This document shows, piece after piece, positions 9,006 through 17,666 of a stretch of DNA of 41,268 nucleotides. Position 1 is the stretch's first letter. Each line of letters begins with the position of its first letter. Under the pieces are notes generated by a model. That model saw nothing but the letters and a program-made list of their open reading frames with translations, was not told where the DNA came from and searched no databases. Origin of the DNA: Strigomonas culicis (Eukaryota; Euglenozoa; Kinetoplastea; Trypanosomatida; Trypanosomatidae); NCBI GenBank assembly GCA_000482145.1, contig AUXH01000098.1, positions 1 to 41,268 on the forward strand. Reading direction: 5' to 3'. The translations under genes were made by a program, and so were the position numbers.

Positions 9006-11732
9006 TCAGTTGAGTGTGAGACGATCAACTCGAAGCATGCCATCCTCAAAGTACTGCACCAGCTGATGGGCCATGACACACAGCCATCGCGGAAGTGAGC
9101 CTGTCCCCGTGTTGACATAGTACATCGCTTGGTCCCTATAAAGGCCCACCAACGTAGCGGTACCCTCTCCATGGTGCATGGAGAAGAGCGGAACGCGGTC
9201 ACAACAGAAGGTGCCACTGCAGGCGGGCAACGCGATCTGCTTGTGGAGCATGCCATCGCGGCTATAGCACTGGACACGTGAGGAGAAGAACACGACGACG
9301 GTCTCTCCCTCCACCTGCACACCCAGAAGAGGATCATCTCCGGTGATGTGAACGCTGAAGAGCAGCACTGTCTCGTCTCGCGTCGCTAAGAAAATATCAC
9401 CGCGTTCGTTGGCGCACGCGACCGACTCCTTGTCCCCTCTTCCCACCACCCATATACCTCCCGGGATGTCCCGCACCATCACAGGCGACTGCCGCAACGC
9501 GTCAGATACAGGCGGGCCACGTCTCAACGACCAAACGAGAAGGCAACCGTCGACATCTCCGAGTGACAGAAGGCCATGACAGGCGTCGTAGCGACCACAC
9601 CGCACGCACGAGTCCAGCATGTCATGCACCGTGCCCACAATCGCCTGAGCCGCAACATCCAGCACGAATGTGCATGGCTCCGTAACAAGCAACGCCACGG
9701 TGTCGACACAGATGAGTGCGTGAATGGGGAACCTGAAATCAGGAAACACTCGCATGCGCTCTCCTGTGGCGCAATCAAACAAGGAGGCGCAAAGGCCGTC
9801 GCGCCGCACGATCACACAGACGAACGAGGAGCTCCCTGTTGAGGTTGCGCTGTTTCGTGAGGCGGGGAACAGGCCCACAAGCTTTGCTGCCACGGCGCCT
9901 GTGGCGAATTGCGCCACCTTCTGCAGGCGGTACGTCAACGAAAGCCTGTCTTCGGCTTGTCCCGTACAACAAGACGATGCGGCGGCACCCACATCCTCCG
10001 CCCGCGGTGGGTGCAGCGGCGCCGCGACGGCCTCCAGTCCGCTAGCTGCTGCACCGTCTGCTGCAGAGGTGAGCTGGTTGACGCATGCCGTCAGACCTAC
10101 GTGCTCCAGACGAGTGGCATGACTGCCCTCCGCATTTCGAGATGGGTGTGGTGTGTAGAAGAGCTTCGCGGGAACAACGCCAAACTCTTTTGCATATGCG
10201 GAGGCCAGTGCAGCGCTTTTGGTCTCCGTGGCACGTGTGCCAATCCCTGGGGGGTAACAGGACGGATGAAAAGTGTTGAACGCTTCCGCCGCGGCGCTGC
10301 CGTCTTGCTTGGCACCAAAAATGAGATCGATCCACAGGTGCAAGTGCGCTGATACGTACTCGCTTTCCAACGCCGCAGTGTGGACCTGAATAAACTGCCG
10401 AGGGCTTGCTGCCCATGCAGGGAGCACCAGCGTCCGGGATACCTCCTCGCCGCTGTCCTTTGCGCCGAGGGGCAGGCACGAGTACTGTGCGAGCTCCTCG
10501 AAGTCTGGGCTGAAGAACTCCGGTATCAGCTCCTTTGCGTCAGCCCCGTTCGTCAGTACACTCTCCCAGGCACCACCGATCGACTCGAACATGCGCTGCG
10601 GACGGTCCAGCTTGCCATGCTGCAGGGAGAGCATGTACTCCGGGTGCGAGCGCACACAGTAGTATGCCACACCACCAGAAGATGAGTAGTGCGTGGGAAA
10701 GAGGTAGCTGTGCTCCTCCATTTCCACAAGGGATCTGCTGCGAGCTATGAGCTGGTCCAATTTCTCCTTGTTCAGTGCACCGGCAGGCTTCGACAGGTCG
10801 CGATAGCTGCGACTGTCTTGGAGGTCCACGCGGTCCACATCATAGCAGCGTAGCACCCACGGGAAAACGGGGTACTGCGACAGGTCGTCAAAGGACCTGG
10901 ATGCCAGCTTATTCAAGTAGAGCAGGTACTCGTAATTGCTTACCTGCCGTGCCTGCCACTTCTGCAGCATCGACAAAGGGGCCGCCTGCCACGCGCTGAG
11001 GCCGCACTGCTTGTTCAGCATCTCCAATGCGTTTCGCCGCTCTCCACTGGTGAAGAAGGAAAGAGAGAGTACCGTCATCCCAGCACGGTTGTACAAGTCC
11101 AGGCCCGTATCCTGGAAGAGAACTGTACGAGGGAAGAGGTGATCCAGCTGCGCTATTTTTGTATGTACGACACCGTGGGCTCCGACCGGATACAGTGGTA
11201 TGAACTCGAGATCGTGTGCTGTGATGTGCAAAACACCCCGCTGCTCGCGAAGTGGGACGAGGCGCCGCACCGGGAAGCTGAACAGGCCTGCCCGGGAGGC
11301 CGAGAGGAGGTCCAGCTCTCTGCGCATGAGGTGCTTGTCGGCGCTGCGCGACACCAGAGCCGCCCGTAAAGAGTCCACAAACTCGCCGTCGTCATCATCG
11401 CTGCGAAACTCGAAGTGCCACGGGCCCACGTCGGATGAGGTCGCTAGAGGGGTCACCGCGCCGTCGTAAAAGCCCTCCCTCACGTTCGTGCAGTCAAATT
11501 GTAAAGAGGTAGTGCCATTGCTGCTGTTCAGCACGATACTTCCAATTTCGGTATGGGCAAAGAAGAGGAGATGCTGGGCCTCGTTGCTTTGAAAGAAGAG
11601 CTGCTTCGTGCTCACATGCAGTTTCCCGAGTTCCTTCTTGCGACCGAGTTTGCTAGGGGTGCAACGGCGGCACACCGTGCTGCCCAGGAAATGGTCCGAG
11701 GTTGTGAGACAATAGAGTGTCACGAGCGACAT
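9006..11732 (-). CDS. FAN-type BEACH domain protein with PH-like and WD repeats
   Basis: 908 residues. Residues about 30-130 look like a GRAM/PH-type module, about 165-245 like the PH-BEACH linker domain, and about 257-500 are an unmistakable BEACH domain: VSNYEYLLYLNKLASRSFDD, YPVFPWVLRCYD, FESIGGAWESV, ELIPEFF, and HLHLWIDLIFGAKQ followed by NTFHPSCYP. The C-terminal part (about 620-908) is beta-rich, consistent with degenerate WD40 repeats. The order GRAM-PH-BEACH-WD and the length match human NSMAF/FAN. BEACH proteins act in membrane trafficking and as scaffolds; FAN links TNF receptor signalling to sphingomyelinase, a role that need not apply in a protist. The start at 11732 is an ATG. 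The sequence between BEACH and WD (about 540-610) is Ala-rich and of low complexity. Confidence 0.9.
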   Translation of the reverse strand: MSLVTLYCLTTSDHFLGSTVCRRCTPSKLGRKKELGKLHVSTKQLFFQSNEAQHLLFFAHTEIGSIVLNSSNGTTSLQFDCTNVREGFYDGAVTPLATSSDVGPWHFEFRSDDDDGEFVDSLRAALVSRSADKHLMRRELDLLSASRAGLFSFPVRRLVPLREQRGVLHITAHDLEFIPLYPVGAHGVVHTKIAQLDHLFPRTVLFQDTGLDLYNRAGMTVLSLSFFTSGERRNALEMLNKQCGLSAWQAAPLSMLQKWQARQVSNYEYLLYLNKLASRSFDDLSQYPVFPWVLRCYDVDRVDLQDSRSYRDLSKPAGALNKEKLDQLIARSRSLVEMEEHSYLFPTHYSSSGGVAYYCVRSHPEYMLSLQHGKLDRPQRMFESIGGAWESVLTNGADAKELIPEFFSPDFEELAQYSCLPLGAKDSGEEVSRTLVLPAWAASPRQFIQVHTAALESEYVSAHLHLWIDLIFGAKQDGSAAAEAFNTFHPSCYPPGIGTRATETKSAALASAYAKEFGVVPAKLFYTPHPSRNAEGSHATRLEHVGLTACVNQLTSAADGAAASGLEAVAAPLHPPRAEDVGAAASSCCTGQAEDRLSLTYRLQKVAQFATGAVAAKLVGLFPASRNSATSTGSSSFVCVIVRRDGLCASLFDCATGERMRVFPDFRFPIHALICVDTVALLVTEPCTFVLDVAAQAIVGTVHDMLDSCVRCGRYDACHGLLSLGDVDGCLLVWSLRRGPPVSDALRQSPVMVRDIPGGIWVVGRGDKESVACANERGDIFLATRDETVLLFSVHITGDDPLLGVQVEGETVVVFFSSRVQCYSRDGMLHKQIALPACSGTFCCDRVPLFSMHHGEGTATLVGLYRDQAMYYVNTGTGSLPRWLCVMAHQLVQYFEDGMLRVDRLTLN

Positions 11733-11959
11733 GAAACAGGCTCGCGATGAAGAGAGGTACGTTGATTCGTTTCACGTCAACACTTGATATAAAACAACAG
11801 AAATAGGAGAGAGCAAGATAGCATTTAGGGTTAACACGACACATTCCATACATATACGTATAGGTTCGTCTTCGTGTGATTCTTAGTGTTTCGGAAAAGT
11901 ACAAAGAAATATGTATATATAGAGAGAGAGGGAGAAGAAAACAGAATAGCAGTTGCTTG

Positions 11960-12973
11960 TCATCCGACAGCACGTTCAACATCTTCAGTGATAACCTGAG
12001 ATGCGTTGAAAAAAAACTTGATCACCGTTCGGTTCCGCGTGAGAGCCGCGCTGTCCGGTTGGGGTGTGCCGCATTCGACCCACAGCAGTGGATGGGAGAG
12101 CCGCTCCTCCGCCCCCACCGGGAGGTCCTCACGCCGGAGGGGCAACGTGATGCCATACGTCTTGGCTTTGAGCCACCTCGTCCTCGACCGAACAAAGGGA
12201 TGCTGCATTGCGTTCAGCAGCACGTGACGTGGCGTGATGTCCAGAAGCGCACGCTGTCGCTGGAGTGGCAGCTGGGAGACGTGAAGAAGAGAGACAGATT
12301 CCATCGCCACGATCTTGTGCGGCTCGCCATGACACCGGATGTCGTTATCGCGCGCGGCGCTCGCCTCGAGCCACGAGAAGGACGTGTAGCCGTACTGGGC
12401 CGCGGTCGTCGTCAGGCCGCTGCTGATGGCCGGCGGCAGTGGCTCCTTCGACAGCCAGTCCATGTGTTCGAGAGAAGGATCCAGCAAGAAGGGGTTTGTG
12501 CTTTGCTGCGCGTTGATCACCTCCAGCATGTCGTCCGTGCGAACTCTCGGGGGTGCGCATAGGTCGGAGGACACAAGCAAGCTCATGGACTCCGGCAGCG
12601 AGCTCTTCTGGAAAAAGGAGCACCCGGCCACCTCCTCAACGGTGGCCTTGCACCACAGGAAAGACTCGTCTTTTTTGGACACGATCAATGGCACGCGCGG
12701 ACTGTGGATAGGCGGAGGTGATTTGGTGAGAATGTGAACTTGTAAGGCCCTGGGCACAAACGATATAGGGTAGGCGCTCACATTGCCTGGATCGACCAGC
12801 AACGTGGAAGGAAAGGTAATTGATTGCGTGCCACTGACCCTCTTGATGCCAAAATAGGGCAGCTGCTGGGGCAAGAGCCACATGGAGCTGCGCCAATTAT
12901 TCTGTTGTTGCCACAGTGAGAGCTTCTCGATCACCTCCGGGTGAGAAAAGGGTTGGCGCGTCAGAGCCCACAT
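11960..12973 (-). CDS. Hypothetical protein, no recognised domain
   Basis: 337 residues from the ATG at 12973 (starts MWALTRQPFSHPEV). I do not recognise the family. It has no transmembrane helix or clear repeat and is fairly rich in Trp, Pro and Leu. The N-terminus is basic and poor in acidic residues, weakly suggesting a mitochondrial or ribosome-associated protein, which is inference only. The reading frame is open for 82 further codons to 13219, but that part is low complexity and spans several pyrimidine tracts and AG dinucleotides. The nearest acceptor (about 12999-13000) is 26 bases before the chosen ATG, so I reject the extension. Stop at 11960. Confidence 0.7.
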   Translation of the reverse strand: MWALTRQPFSHPEVIEKLSLWQQQNNWRSSMWLLPQQLPYFGIKRVSGTQSITFPSTLLVDPGNVSAYPISFVPRALQVHILTKSPPPIHSPRVPLIVSKKDESFLWCKATVEEVAGCSFFQKSSLPESMSLLVSSDLCAPPRVRTDDMLEVINAQQSTNPFLLDPSLEHMDWLSKEPLPPAISSGLTTTAAQYGYTSFSWLEASAARDNDIRCHGEPHKIVAMESVSLLHVSQLPLQRQRALLDITPRHVLLNAMQHPFVRSRTRWLKAKTYGITLPLRREDLPVGAEERLSHPLLWVECGTPQPDSAALTRNRTVIKFFFNASQVITEDVERAVG

Positions 12974-12998
12974 ACAGAAGGGCAAATGATCCTTGGGA

Positions 12999-13040
12999 CT
13001 AGAACACGCGGAGAGATCATGAGTAAGAGACAAGAAGTAC
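12999..13040 (-). promoter_or_regulatory. Candidate spliced-leader acceptor for the 12973 start
   Basis: On the coding strand the pyrimidine-rich ACTTCTTGTCTCTTACTC (plus strand about 13022-13039) is followed by a TCTCTCCGCGTGTTCTAG stretch whose AG is at 12999-13000. It lies just upstream of the ATG at 12973. Inference from kinetoplastid acceptor structure. Confidence 0.45.
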
Positions 13041-13152
13041 ATGTATCTACACTTGCCGTCACATGCACGCACATACATGCACACGAATGCAGCATACCAC
13101 CGGAAGCACGGAAACATGTAAGAGAAACGTAAGAAGGTGGAGCTTGAGCAAT

Positions 13153-13164
13153 GGGGGGGGGGGG
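13153..13164. repeat. Homopolymer run of 12 G (plus strand)
   Basis: Uninterrupted G12 in the spacer upstream of the 12973 start, a C12 run on the coding strand within a pyrimidine-rich leader. Its length is prone to slippage and sequencing error. Confidence 0.9.
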
Positions 13165-13219
13165 TAAATAAAAGTACAGAAGCACCAGGGACTGGTACAC
13201 CATCGAGCATTTCGATCAT

Positions 13220-14758
13220 CTACAGAAGCGACTTCTGCACCAGCATAGCAGCGCGCACGTATTGATTGTGGGAACTGCGGAGAAGCTCGTCCGCCGCCCT
13301 CCGCCCGGCCAACGTGGCGCCGACCACCTCGCATTGCAACACCTGCCCCAGCGTCTCTAGCCGCTCCTCGGCGCCCCTGTTGGAGAGCCCCAGCCGCGGG
13401 CACGTGCACGTGTCGCTGGCGACATCCACACAAACGCACGGTGCGGCCCCCGCCACGGCGGGGCACAGCGGCTGCGCAAAGCCGCAGACGGCGGAGTAGT
13501 ACAGCTGCTGCCCGTGTGGGAGGCGCATGTGCACCCACGTGGCGGCCGACGGGCGCGAGCCCCGCAGCGCAAAAAAAAGCTCCTCGAGAAACTCCGCCTC
13601 TCGGTGGTAATAGAGGTGGCAGATAACTGGCACCGCGCACAAGAGGTCGGGGATGCTGGTCCTGAGAAAGTGGCACACCGCCTCATACTTGGGTGTTCGC
13701 GTCAGTCTAAATTCGAAGGAGAGCGCCCTGTACAGCGCGTCCATCGTGTCTCTGTAGCGCTGCACCAGCGCGGGTACGTCCATGTCGCGCCGCTCGACTT
13801 TGGAGAGAAAAACGGTGAGGAGGTACTCGTGGGTCCTCTCAACAAATGAAGGGTTTTGGAAATCAAACGCAACTTGGGCTGCAGTGACTTGGCGAATGAA
13901 GGAAAAGAGAGACGCGCAACGAGCATCCCACGCTTCCTGGCACTGCGCATGGCCATCGCACGTGGTAGACATGCCGTATGCACTTTCAAGCGAAGCGCGC
14001 AGCATTTCCCGGAGTGCTTCGTTCTCCGTCTGCATAGACTGCACCTTGTGCCTGAGCTCCAGCACCTGCGGCGTGTCGACGGGCTGCCCCGGCCCCTGCG
14101 AGGCCGCGCACTGCCGGTGCCTGCCAGGGGAGGTGGGCGAGGGGGGGAGCGGCGCGCGCGCGGGACCAGGCGTCTTCGTCGGCGTCACAAGGGGCGTGTG
14201 CGCTGCGGTGGATGCGGGCGGCAGCGGCAGCGGCACGCCCAGGGGGTCACTGCTGCCGGGCACCGGCCGCCCGGGCAATCGCTCGTCCGGCGCCGGCACC
14301 GCCGTCGGCGGCTCCTCCTCCGCTGCTCTCAACGGGCGCAGGGGCTGCGGGGTGGACAGAAGGGGCGCGCTCGAGGCGCTGGCGTCCGACCCGGATATGC
14401 TGGTGAAGCTCATCACCGCGGGTGCATTCGCGGCCTGGCCTCCGAGCGTTGGACTTTTCACATCCGCGGCGGGGGGCTCCGCGCCCGCGAGCAGCGGCAA
14501 GCGCCCCTTCATGCGCACAATGAGGATGCTGTTGTCCACCAGTCCGATCGACGTGATGGGCACATTGGTCGGCAGTGCTGATGTGTCTATTTTTTTGTTC
14601 TTTGTTGTGTGGAACGAAATGGCGCAGTGCTCCGGTTCGATATTTAGGATCTTAAAGATTCTCTCCTTGATAGAGTCAATGTCTCCTGTGGCCGGGACGC
14701 TCACAATTTTGGCGGACTTGGGGCCAGCCGATAATTCGAACGTGCGCAAGCTAATCAT
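13220..14758 (-). CDS. Ubl-like N-terminus, proline-rich linker and helical C-terminus; unknown function
   Basis: 512 residues from the ATG at 14758 (MISLRTFELS). The longer frame to 14770 opens with GTG. Residues about 1-76 have alternating beta segments and a helix (IDSIKERIFKILNI ... SILIVRMKG), reminiscent of a ubiquitin-like fold. Residues about 80-235 are Pro/Ala/Ser-rich and probably disordered. Residues about 235-275 form a likely coiled coil (LELRHKVQSMQTENEALREML). The C-terminal half is Cys-containing and mostly helical with no motif I know. A Ubl domain with a coiled coil suggests an adaptor role, but no partner can be named. The C-terminal coding part is markedly GC-rich, and the leader upstream has an A-rich plus strand (14812-14830), a T-tract on the coding strand. 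Confidence 0.72.
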   Translation of the reverse strand: MISLRTFELSAGPKSAKIVSVPATGDIDSIKERIFKILNIEPEHCAISFHTTKNKKIDTSALPTNVPITSIGLVDNSILIVRMKGRLPLLAGAEPPAADVKSPTLGGQAANAPAVMSFTSISGSDASASSAPLLSTPQPLRPLRAAEEEPPTAVPAPDERLPGRPVPGSSDPLGVPLPLPPASTAAHTPLVTPTKTPGPARAPLPPSPTSPGRHRQCAASQGPGQPVDTPQVLELRHKVQSMQTENEALREMLRASLESAYGMSTTCDGHAQCQEAWDARCASLFSFIRQVTAAQVAFDFQNPSFVERTHEYLLTVFLSKVERRDMDVPALVQRYRDTMDALYRALSFEFRLTRTPKYEAVCHFLRTSIPDLLCAVPVICHLYYHREAEFLEELFFALRGSRPSAATWVHMRLPHGQQLYYSAVCGFAQPLCPAVAGAAPCVCVDVASDTCTCPRLGLSNRGAEERLETLGQVLQCEVVGATLAGRRAADELLRSSHNQYVRAAMLVQKSLL

Positions 14759-15077
14759 CTGGGGCACCACACAAAAGAATCAGAGCCAGACAACGTAAAA
14801 GCAATAGAAGAAGAAGAAAAAAAAAAAAAGACAATCGAATGAGAAGAGAAGAGGAAAGAAAACAAATAGAGAAATAGGAGTGTCTCGATGCACAGACAGA
14901 CGGAGTTCATATATGCAAGGCGTAGCACGGAACGCACGAAAGAGAAGAAGGAGCTGTGAAAATGAGGTAACGCTCTGCCGTTTTAAAATAGTGTTGTTGT
15001 CCTTCTTTAAAAGAAAAAATTACAAAACCGTCAGTGCAGAAATACTGAACATCATTAGCACTTCTAAAGACACGCAA
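14759..15077. other. Intergenic spacer
   Basis: About 0.3 kb, purine-rich on the plus strand from about 14800 to 14880, matching a strong coding-strand pyrimidine tract that should direct trans-splicing of the 14758 gene. The remainder is the 3' UTR of SYF1. No gene seen. Confidence 0.6.
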
Positions 15078-17393
15078 TCAAGGCTGTTGGAATTGTGTCT
15101 TGACCTGCTCTTCGCGCCGCGTCACTTGCTCAAACTCGTTCACCGTGTCGGACAGTTTTTTCCAGCACTCCCAGAAACGGGTGCCGGAAGGTGTGAAGGG
15201 ACTCTGCGTGCTCGCACAGGCCGAGAAGACCGCATGCGCCTCCGTCTGGTGGCCCATGCGCTTCTCCAGCGCAGCCCAGTGCAGGGCCACCCGTTGGACG
15301 CCTTCCGGCGCGCGCAGCAGACTCATCAGGCGGCGGCACCACACCCGCACGTCCCGGATTCCCTTGTATTGGTGGGTGTAATCGATAGACCGCTCCACCA
15401 CGCCCAGGACGAGTGCCGCGTTCGGATGGAAAGCCAGCTGACTCGTGACGAGGGTGGCCACAAACTGCAACAAAGCGACCGCGCGGCCGTGCAGCCCCAC
15501 GCGCGTCTCGAGGGCCGCGCAGGCAAAGTAGAACTCCGTGACAGGGACGGGGTCCACCTGTATGGCAGCTGGAGCGAGCGACTCTGCCTTGTTGCACAAC
15601 TCACGGAAACGATGCAAATCGATCTGCTCCCTCTGTTCGGACAGCAGTAGGGAAACGTACTGCGACAACAAGAAAAAAGACCCCAGTGGGTTCCCTATCA
15701 GGCGCGCCAGATGGTGGTCCATCCAGTTCGTCGCGTCGCCCACGCGGCCCATCTCGTACAGCGTGTGCGCCACGTAGACCACTGCCTCCGGCGTACAGGC
15801 GCCGCTCTGCGAGAAGGTGTCGCAGAAGCGAGTAAGCTCGTCCGCGGCGTAGCACCGCATCAAGTCGAACACGAGAAGCCACGCGCGGGGCTCCTGCTGC
15901 ATGTGCGCCAGAGGCGGGCGATCTAAGAACAGCGTCCCGCGCGCGCGGCGTGCGCTCGTCTGCGGCGCCTCCGTCAGCTTGCCCAGCAGGCCGTCGACCA
16001 GCCGCTGGGGGGTGTCGTCCGTCATGAGCCGCACCTCCGCGTACAAGCCGAGGAGCATCACGTTGACCGTGGGGGAGAAGAAGTGCACGTTCCACGCGCC
16101 CTCGGTCAGCGTATCCAGCGCGGCCTGCAGTGCGCCGCGGCGCAGGTGCTCGCGCGCAAGGCCCTCGAACAGCTCCCCCACGACAACGCCCACCCGCTGC
16201 ATCCCGGTGGCACACTGGGCGATGGCCTGCTTGTACACCGTGACGACCGCCGCCGCATCCCCGCCGCGCGTCAGGAGGCTTTCACGAAGCAGCTCTATCC
16301 GCTTCAGCCAGAGCGACGCATTTAAGGGGTTGTTGAAGAGCTGCACCTGAACGAGTTTCGAAGGGAAGCTGTCCTCTAAGGCGCGCATGGGCGCCAGCGG
16401 GTCGGGTGAGCCGAAGATGGACTGCGCCGCCCTCTCCAGGGTAGGCCCGTCCATCCGCCGCACCTCCTCGCTCAGTGCGAAGAAGTCCACTAACTGATCC
16501 TCCGCCTCGATTGCCACCGTGTAGGCCCACAGGAACTCCTCCGGGGTGCCCACCTCGCCCAGCACGTCTGACAGGTGGGCGCGGCCCTGCGCCATGCGCC
16601 CCTGACTGTACAAGAAGACGGCGTAAGACACCACAAATTCGATCGGAGAGGCACAGTACTGCTTGCCCACCCTCACGAGCTCCTCCAGCGTGTCCCAGTC
16701 GCCGGTGTACCACCACTGTCTCAGCTCGAACGCATTTCGGATCGTCTCCCAGAACGTTGTGTCCGAGATCAGCTCCTCCTCCCCGATGAGCGCGACACAC
16801 TCCCGCAGCAGGAGGTCCACATCGCCGCGGTTGACAAGGAGGTGCAGGTACTCGCGACGGGAGGCCATGGTGGGGTCGTAGGCCATGTACACCCCCCAGA
16901 GACATTGCACCGTCCCGGACGGCACCGAGGCATCGCGTGTCCACTGCTTGACGACGGTCCATATCAGGCGGTGCTGGGTGACCGGCAGCGCGGCGAGGCT
17001 GCGGCCGACGAGGTGCCGCACCATCGTGTACCGCGGAAAGGCGAGCTGCATCACGAACTGCAGATACGCCCGCCACAGGAGCGGCATGTGGGGCAGTACC
17101 TGCATGGCCCGTTCGTACGTCTCACGTACACTTTGGAACCATTCATGGATGCCACACAAGGTTCGCGTGGCTTCCGTGCGGTACTGAATGTACTGCTTCC
17201 ACAGTTTGTAAGACTGCGGTAGCGCACGGAGAGCGCGTTCATACACCTCATTCACGGCGTTGGCCTGTTGCGTTTTACTTGAAAAGTCACCACTCGCCTT
17301 GAGCGCGTGGATGAAGTCCAACCACTTCTTCGTGGCCGTGGGGTTCTGGCACACGTCCCATCTCAGTGCTTCTACAATTGCTACATTATTCAT
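15078..17393 (-). CDS. SYF1: Pre-mRNA splicing factor SYF1/XAB2-like HAT-repeat protein
   Basis: 771 residues, almost wholly half-a-TPR (HAT) repeats. The first units are clear: KKWLDFIHALK at about 22-32, then VYERALRALPQSYKLWKQYI (about 50-69), then TYERAMQVLPHMPLLWRAYL (about 92-111). The W...Y...YERAL..LP.S..LW..Y rhythm at the N-terminus is diagnostic of SYF1 rather than CLF1/CRNKL1, which has a different N-terminal region. SYF1 is a scaffold of the Prp19/NTC complex at the catalytic spliceosome, nuclear. In a trypanosomatid it would serve spliced-leader trans-splicing of every mRNA plus a handful of cis-introns. The ATG at 17393 is the first after a long pyrimidine-rich leader. Confidence 0.87.
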   Translation of the reverse strand: MNNVAIVEALRWDVCQNPTATKKWLDFIHALKASGDFSSKTQQANAVNEVYERALRALPQSYKLWKQYIQYRTEATRTLCGIHEWFQSVRETYERAMQVLPHMPLLWRAYLQFVMQLAFPRYTMVRHLVGRSLAALPVTQHRLIWTVVKQWTRDASVPSGTVQCLWGVYMAYDPTMASRREYLHLLVNRGDVDLLLRECVALIGEEELISDTTFWETIRNAFELRQWWYTGDWDTLEELVRVGKQYCASPIEFVVSYAVFLYSQGRMAQGRAHLSDVLGEVGTPEEFLWAYTVAIEAEDQLVDFFALSEEVRRMDGPTLERAAQSIFGSPDPLAPMRALEDSFPSKLVQVQLFNNPLNASLWLKRIELLRESLLTRGGDAAAVVTVYKQAIAQCATGMQRVGVVVGELFEGLAREHLRRGALQAALDTLTEGAWNVHFFSPTVNVMLLGLYAEVRLMTDDTPQRLVDGLLGKLTEAPQTSARRARGTLFLDRPPLAHMQQEPRAWLLVFDLMRCYAADELTRFCDTFSQSGACTPEAVVYVAHTLYEMGRVGDATNWMDHHLARLIGNPLGSFFLLSQYVSLLLSEQREQIDLHRFRELCNKAESLAPAAIQVDPVPVTEFYFACAALETRVGLHGRAVALLQFVATLVTSQLAFHPNAALVLGVVERSIDYTHQYKGIRDVRVWCRRLMSLLRAPEGVQRVALHWAALEKRMGHQTEAHAVFSACASTQSPFTPSGTRFWECWKKLSDTVNEFEQVTRREEQVKTQFQQP

Positions 17394-17666
17394 CTAGGAG
17401 AGTGTGCGCAGTAAAGAAGAGTAAGGAAAAGAGGGAGTAAGAAAAAATGAGAAAGAAAGAAGGAGAACAGAGTAATAAAAGAGAAGAAATACGTAAAGAA
17501 TGAAAAAGAAATGCAATGAAACAGAACGATTGTCTTCATTACAGTTGTATTCTGTATAATGCGAAATGATGATTGAGTAATAATCACAAAAGCACTCATA
17601 CACACACGCACATCGGACAGTAACATAGAAGACCGAAAAAGAAAAAAGAGAGAATCAATCATCACT

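Noticed and set aside
12974..13219. 82-residue N-terminal extension of the 11960-12973 gene
   Set aside because: Low-complexity Cys/Phe/Pro sequence across several pyrimidine tracts, a C12 run and acceptor-like AGs; it looks like untranslated leader.
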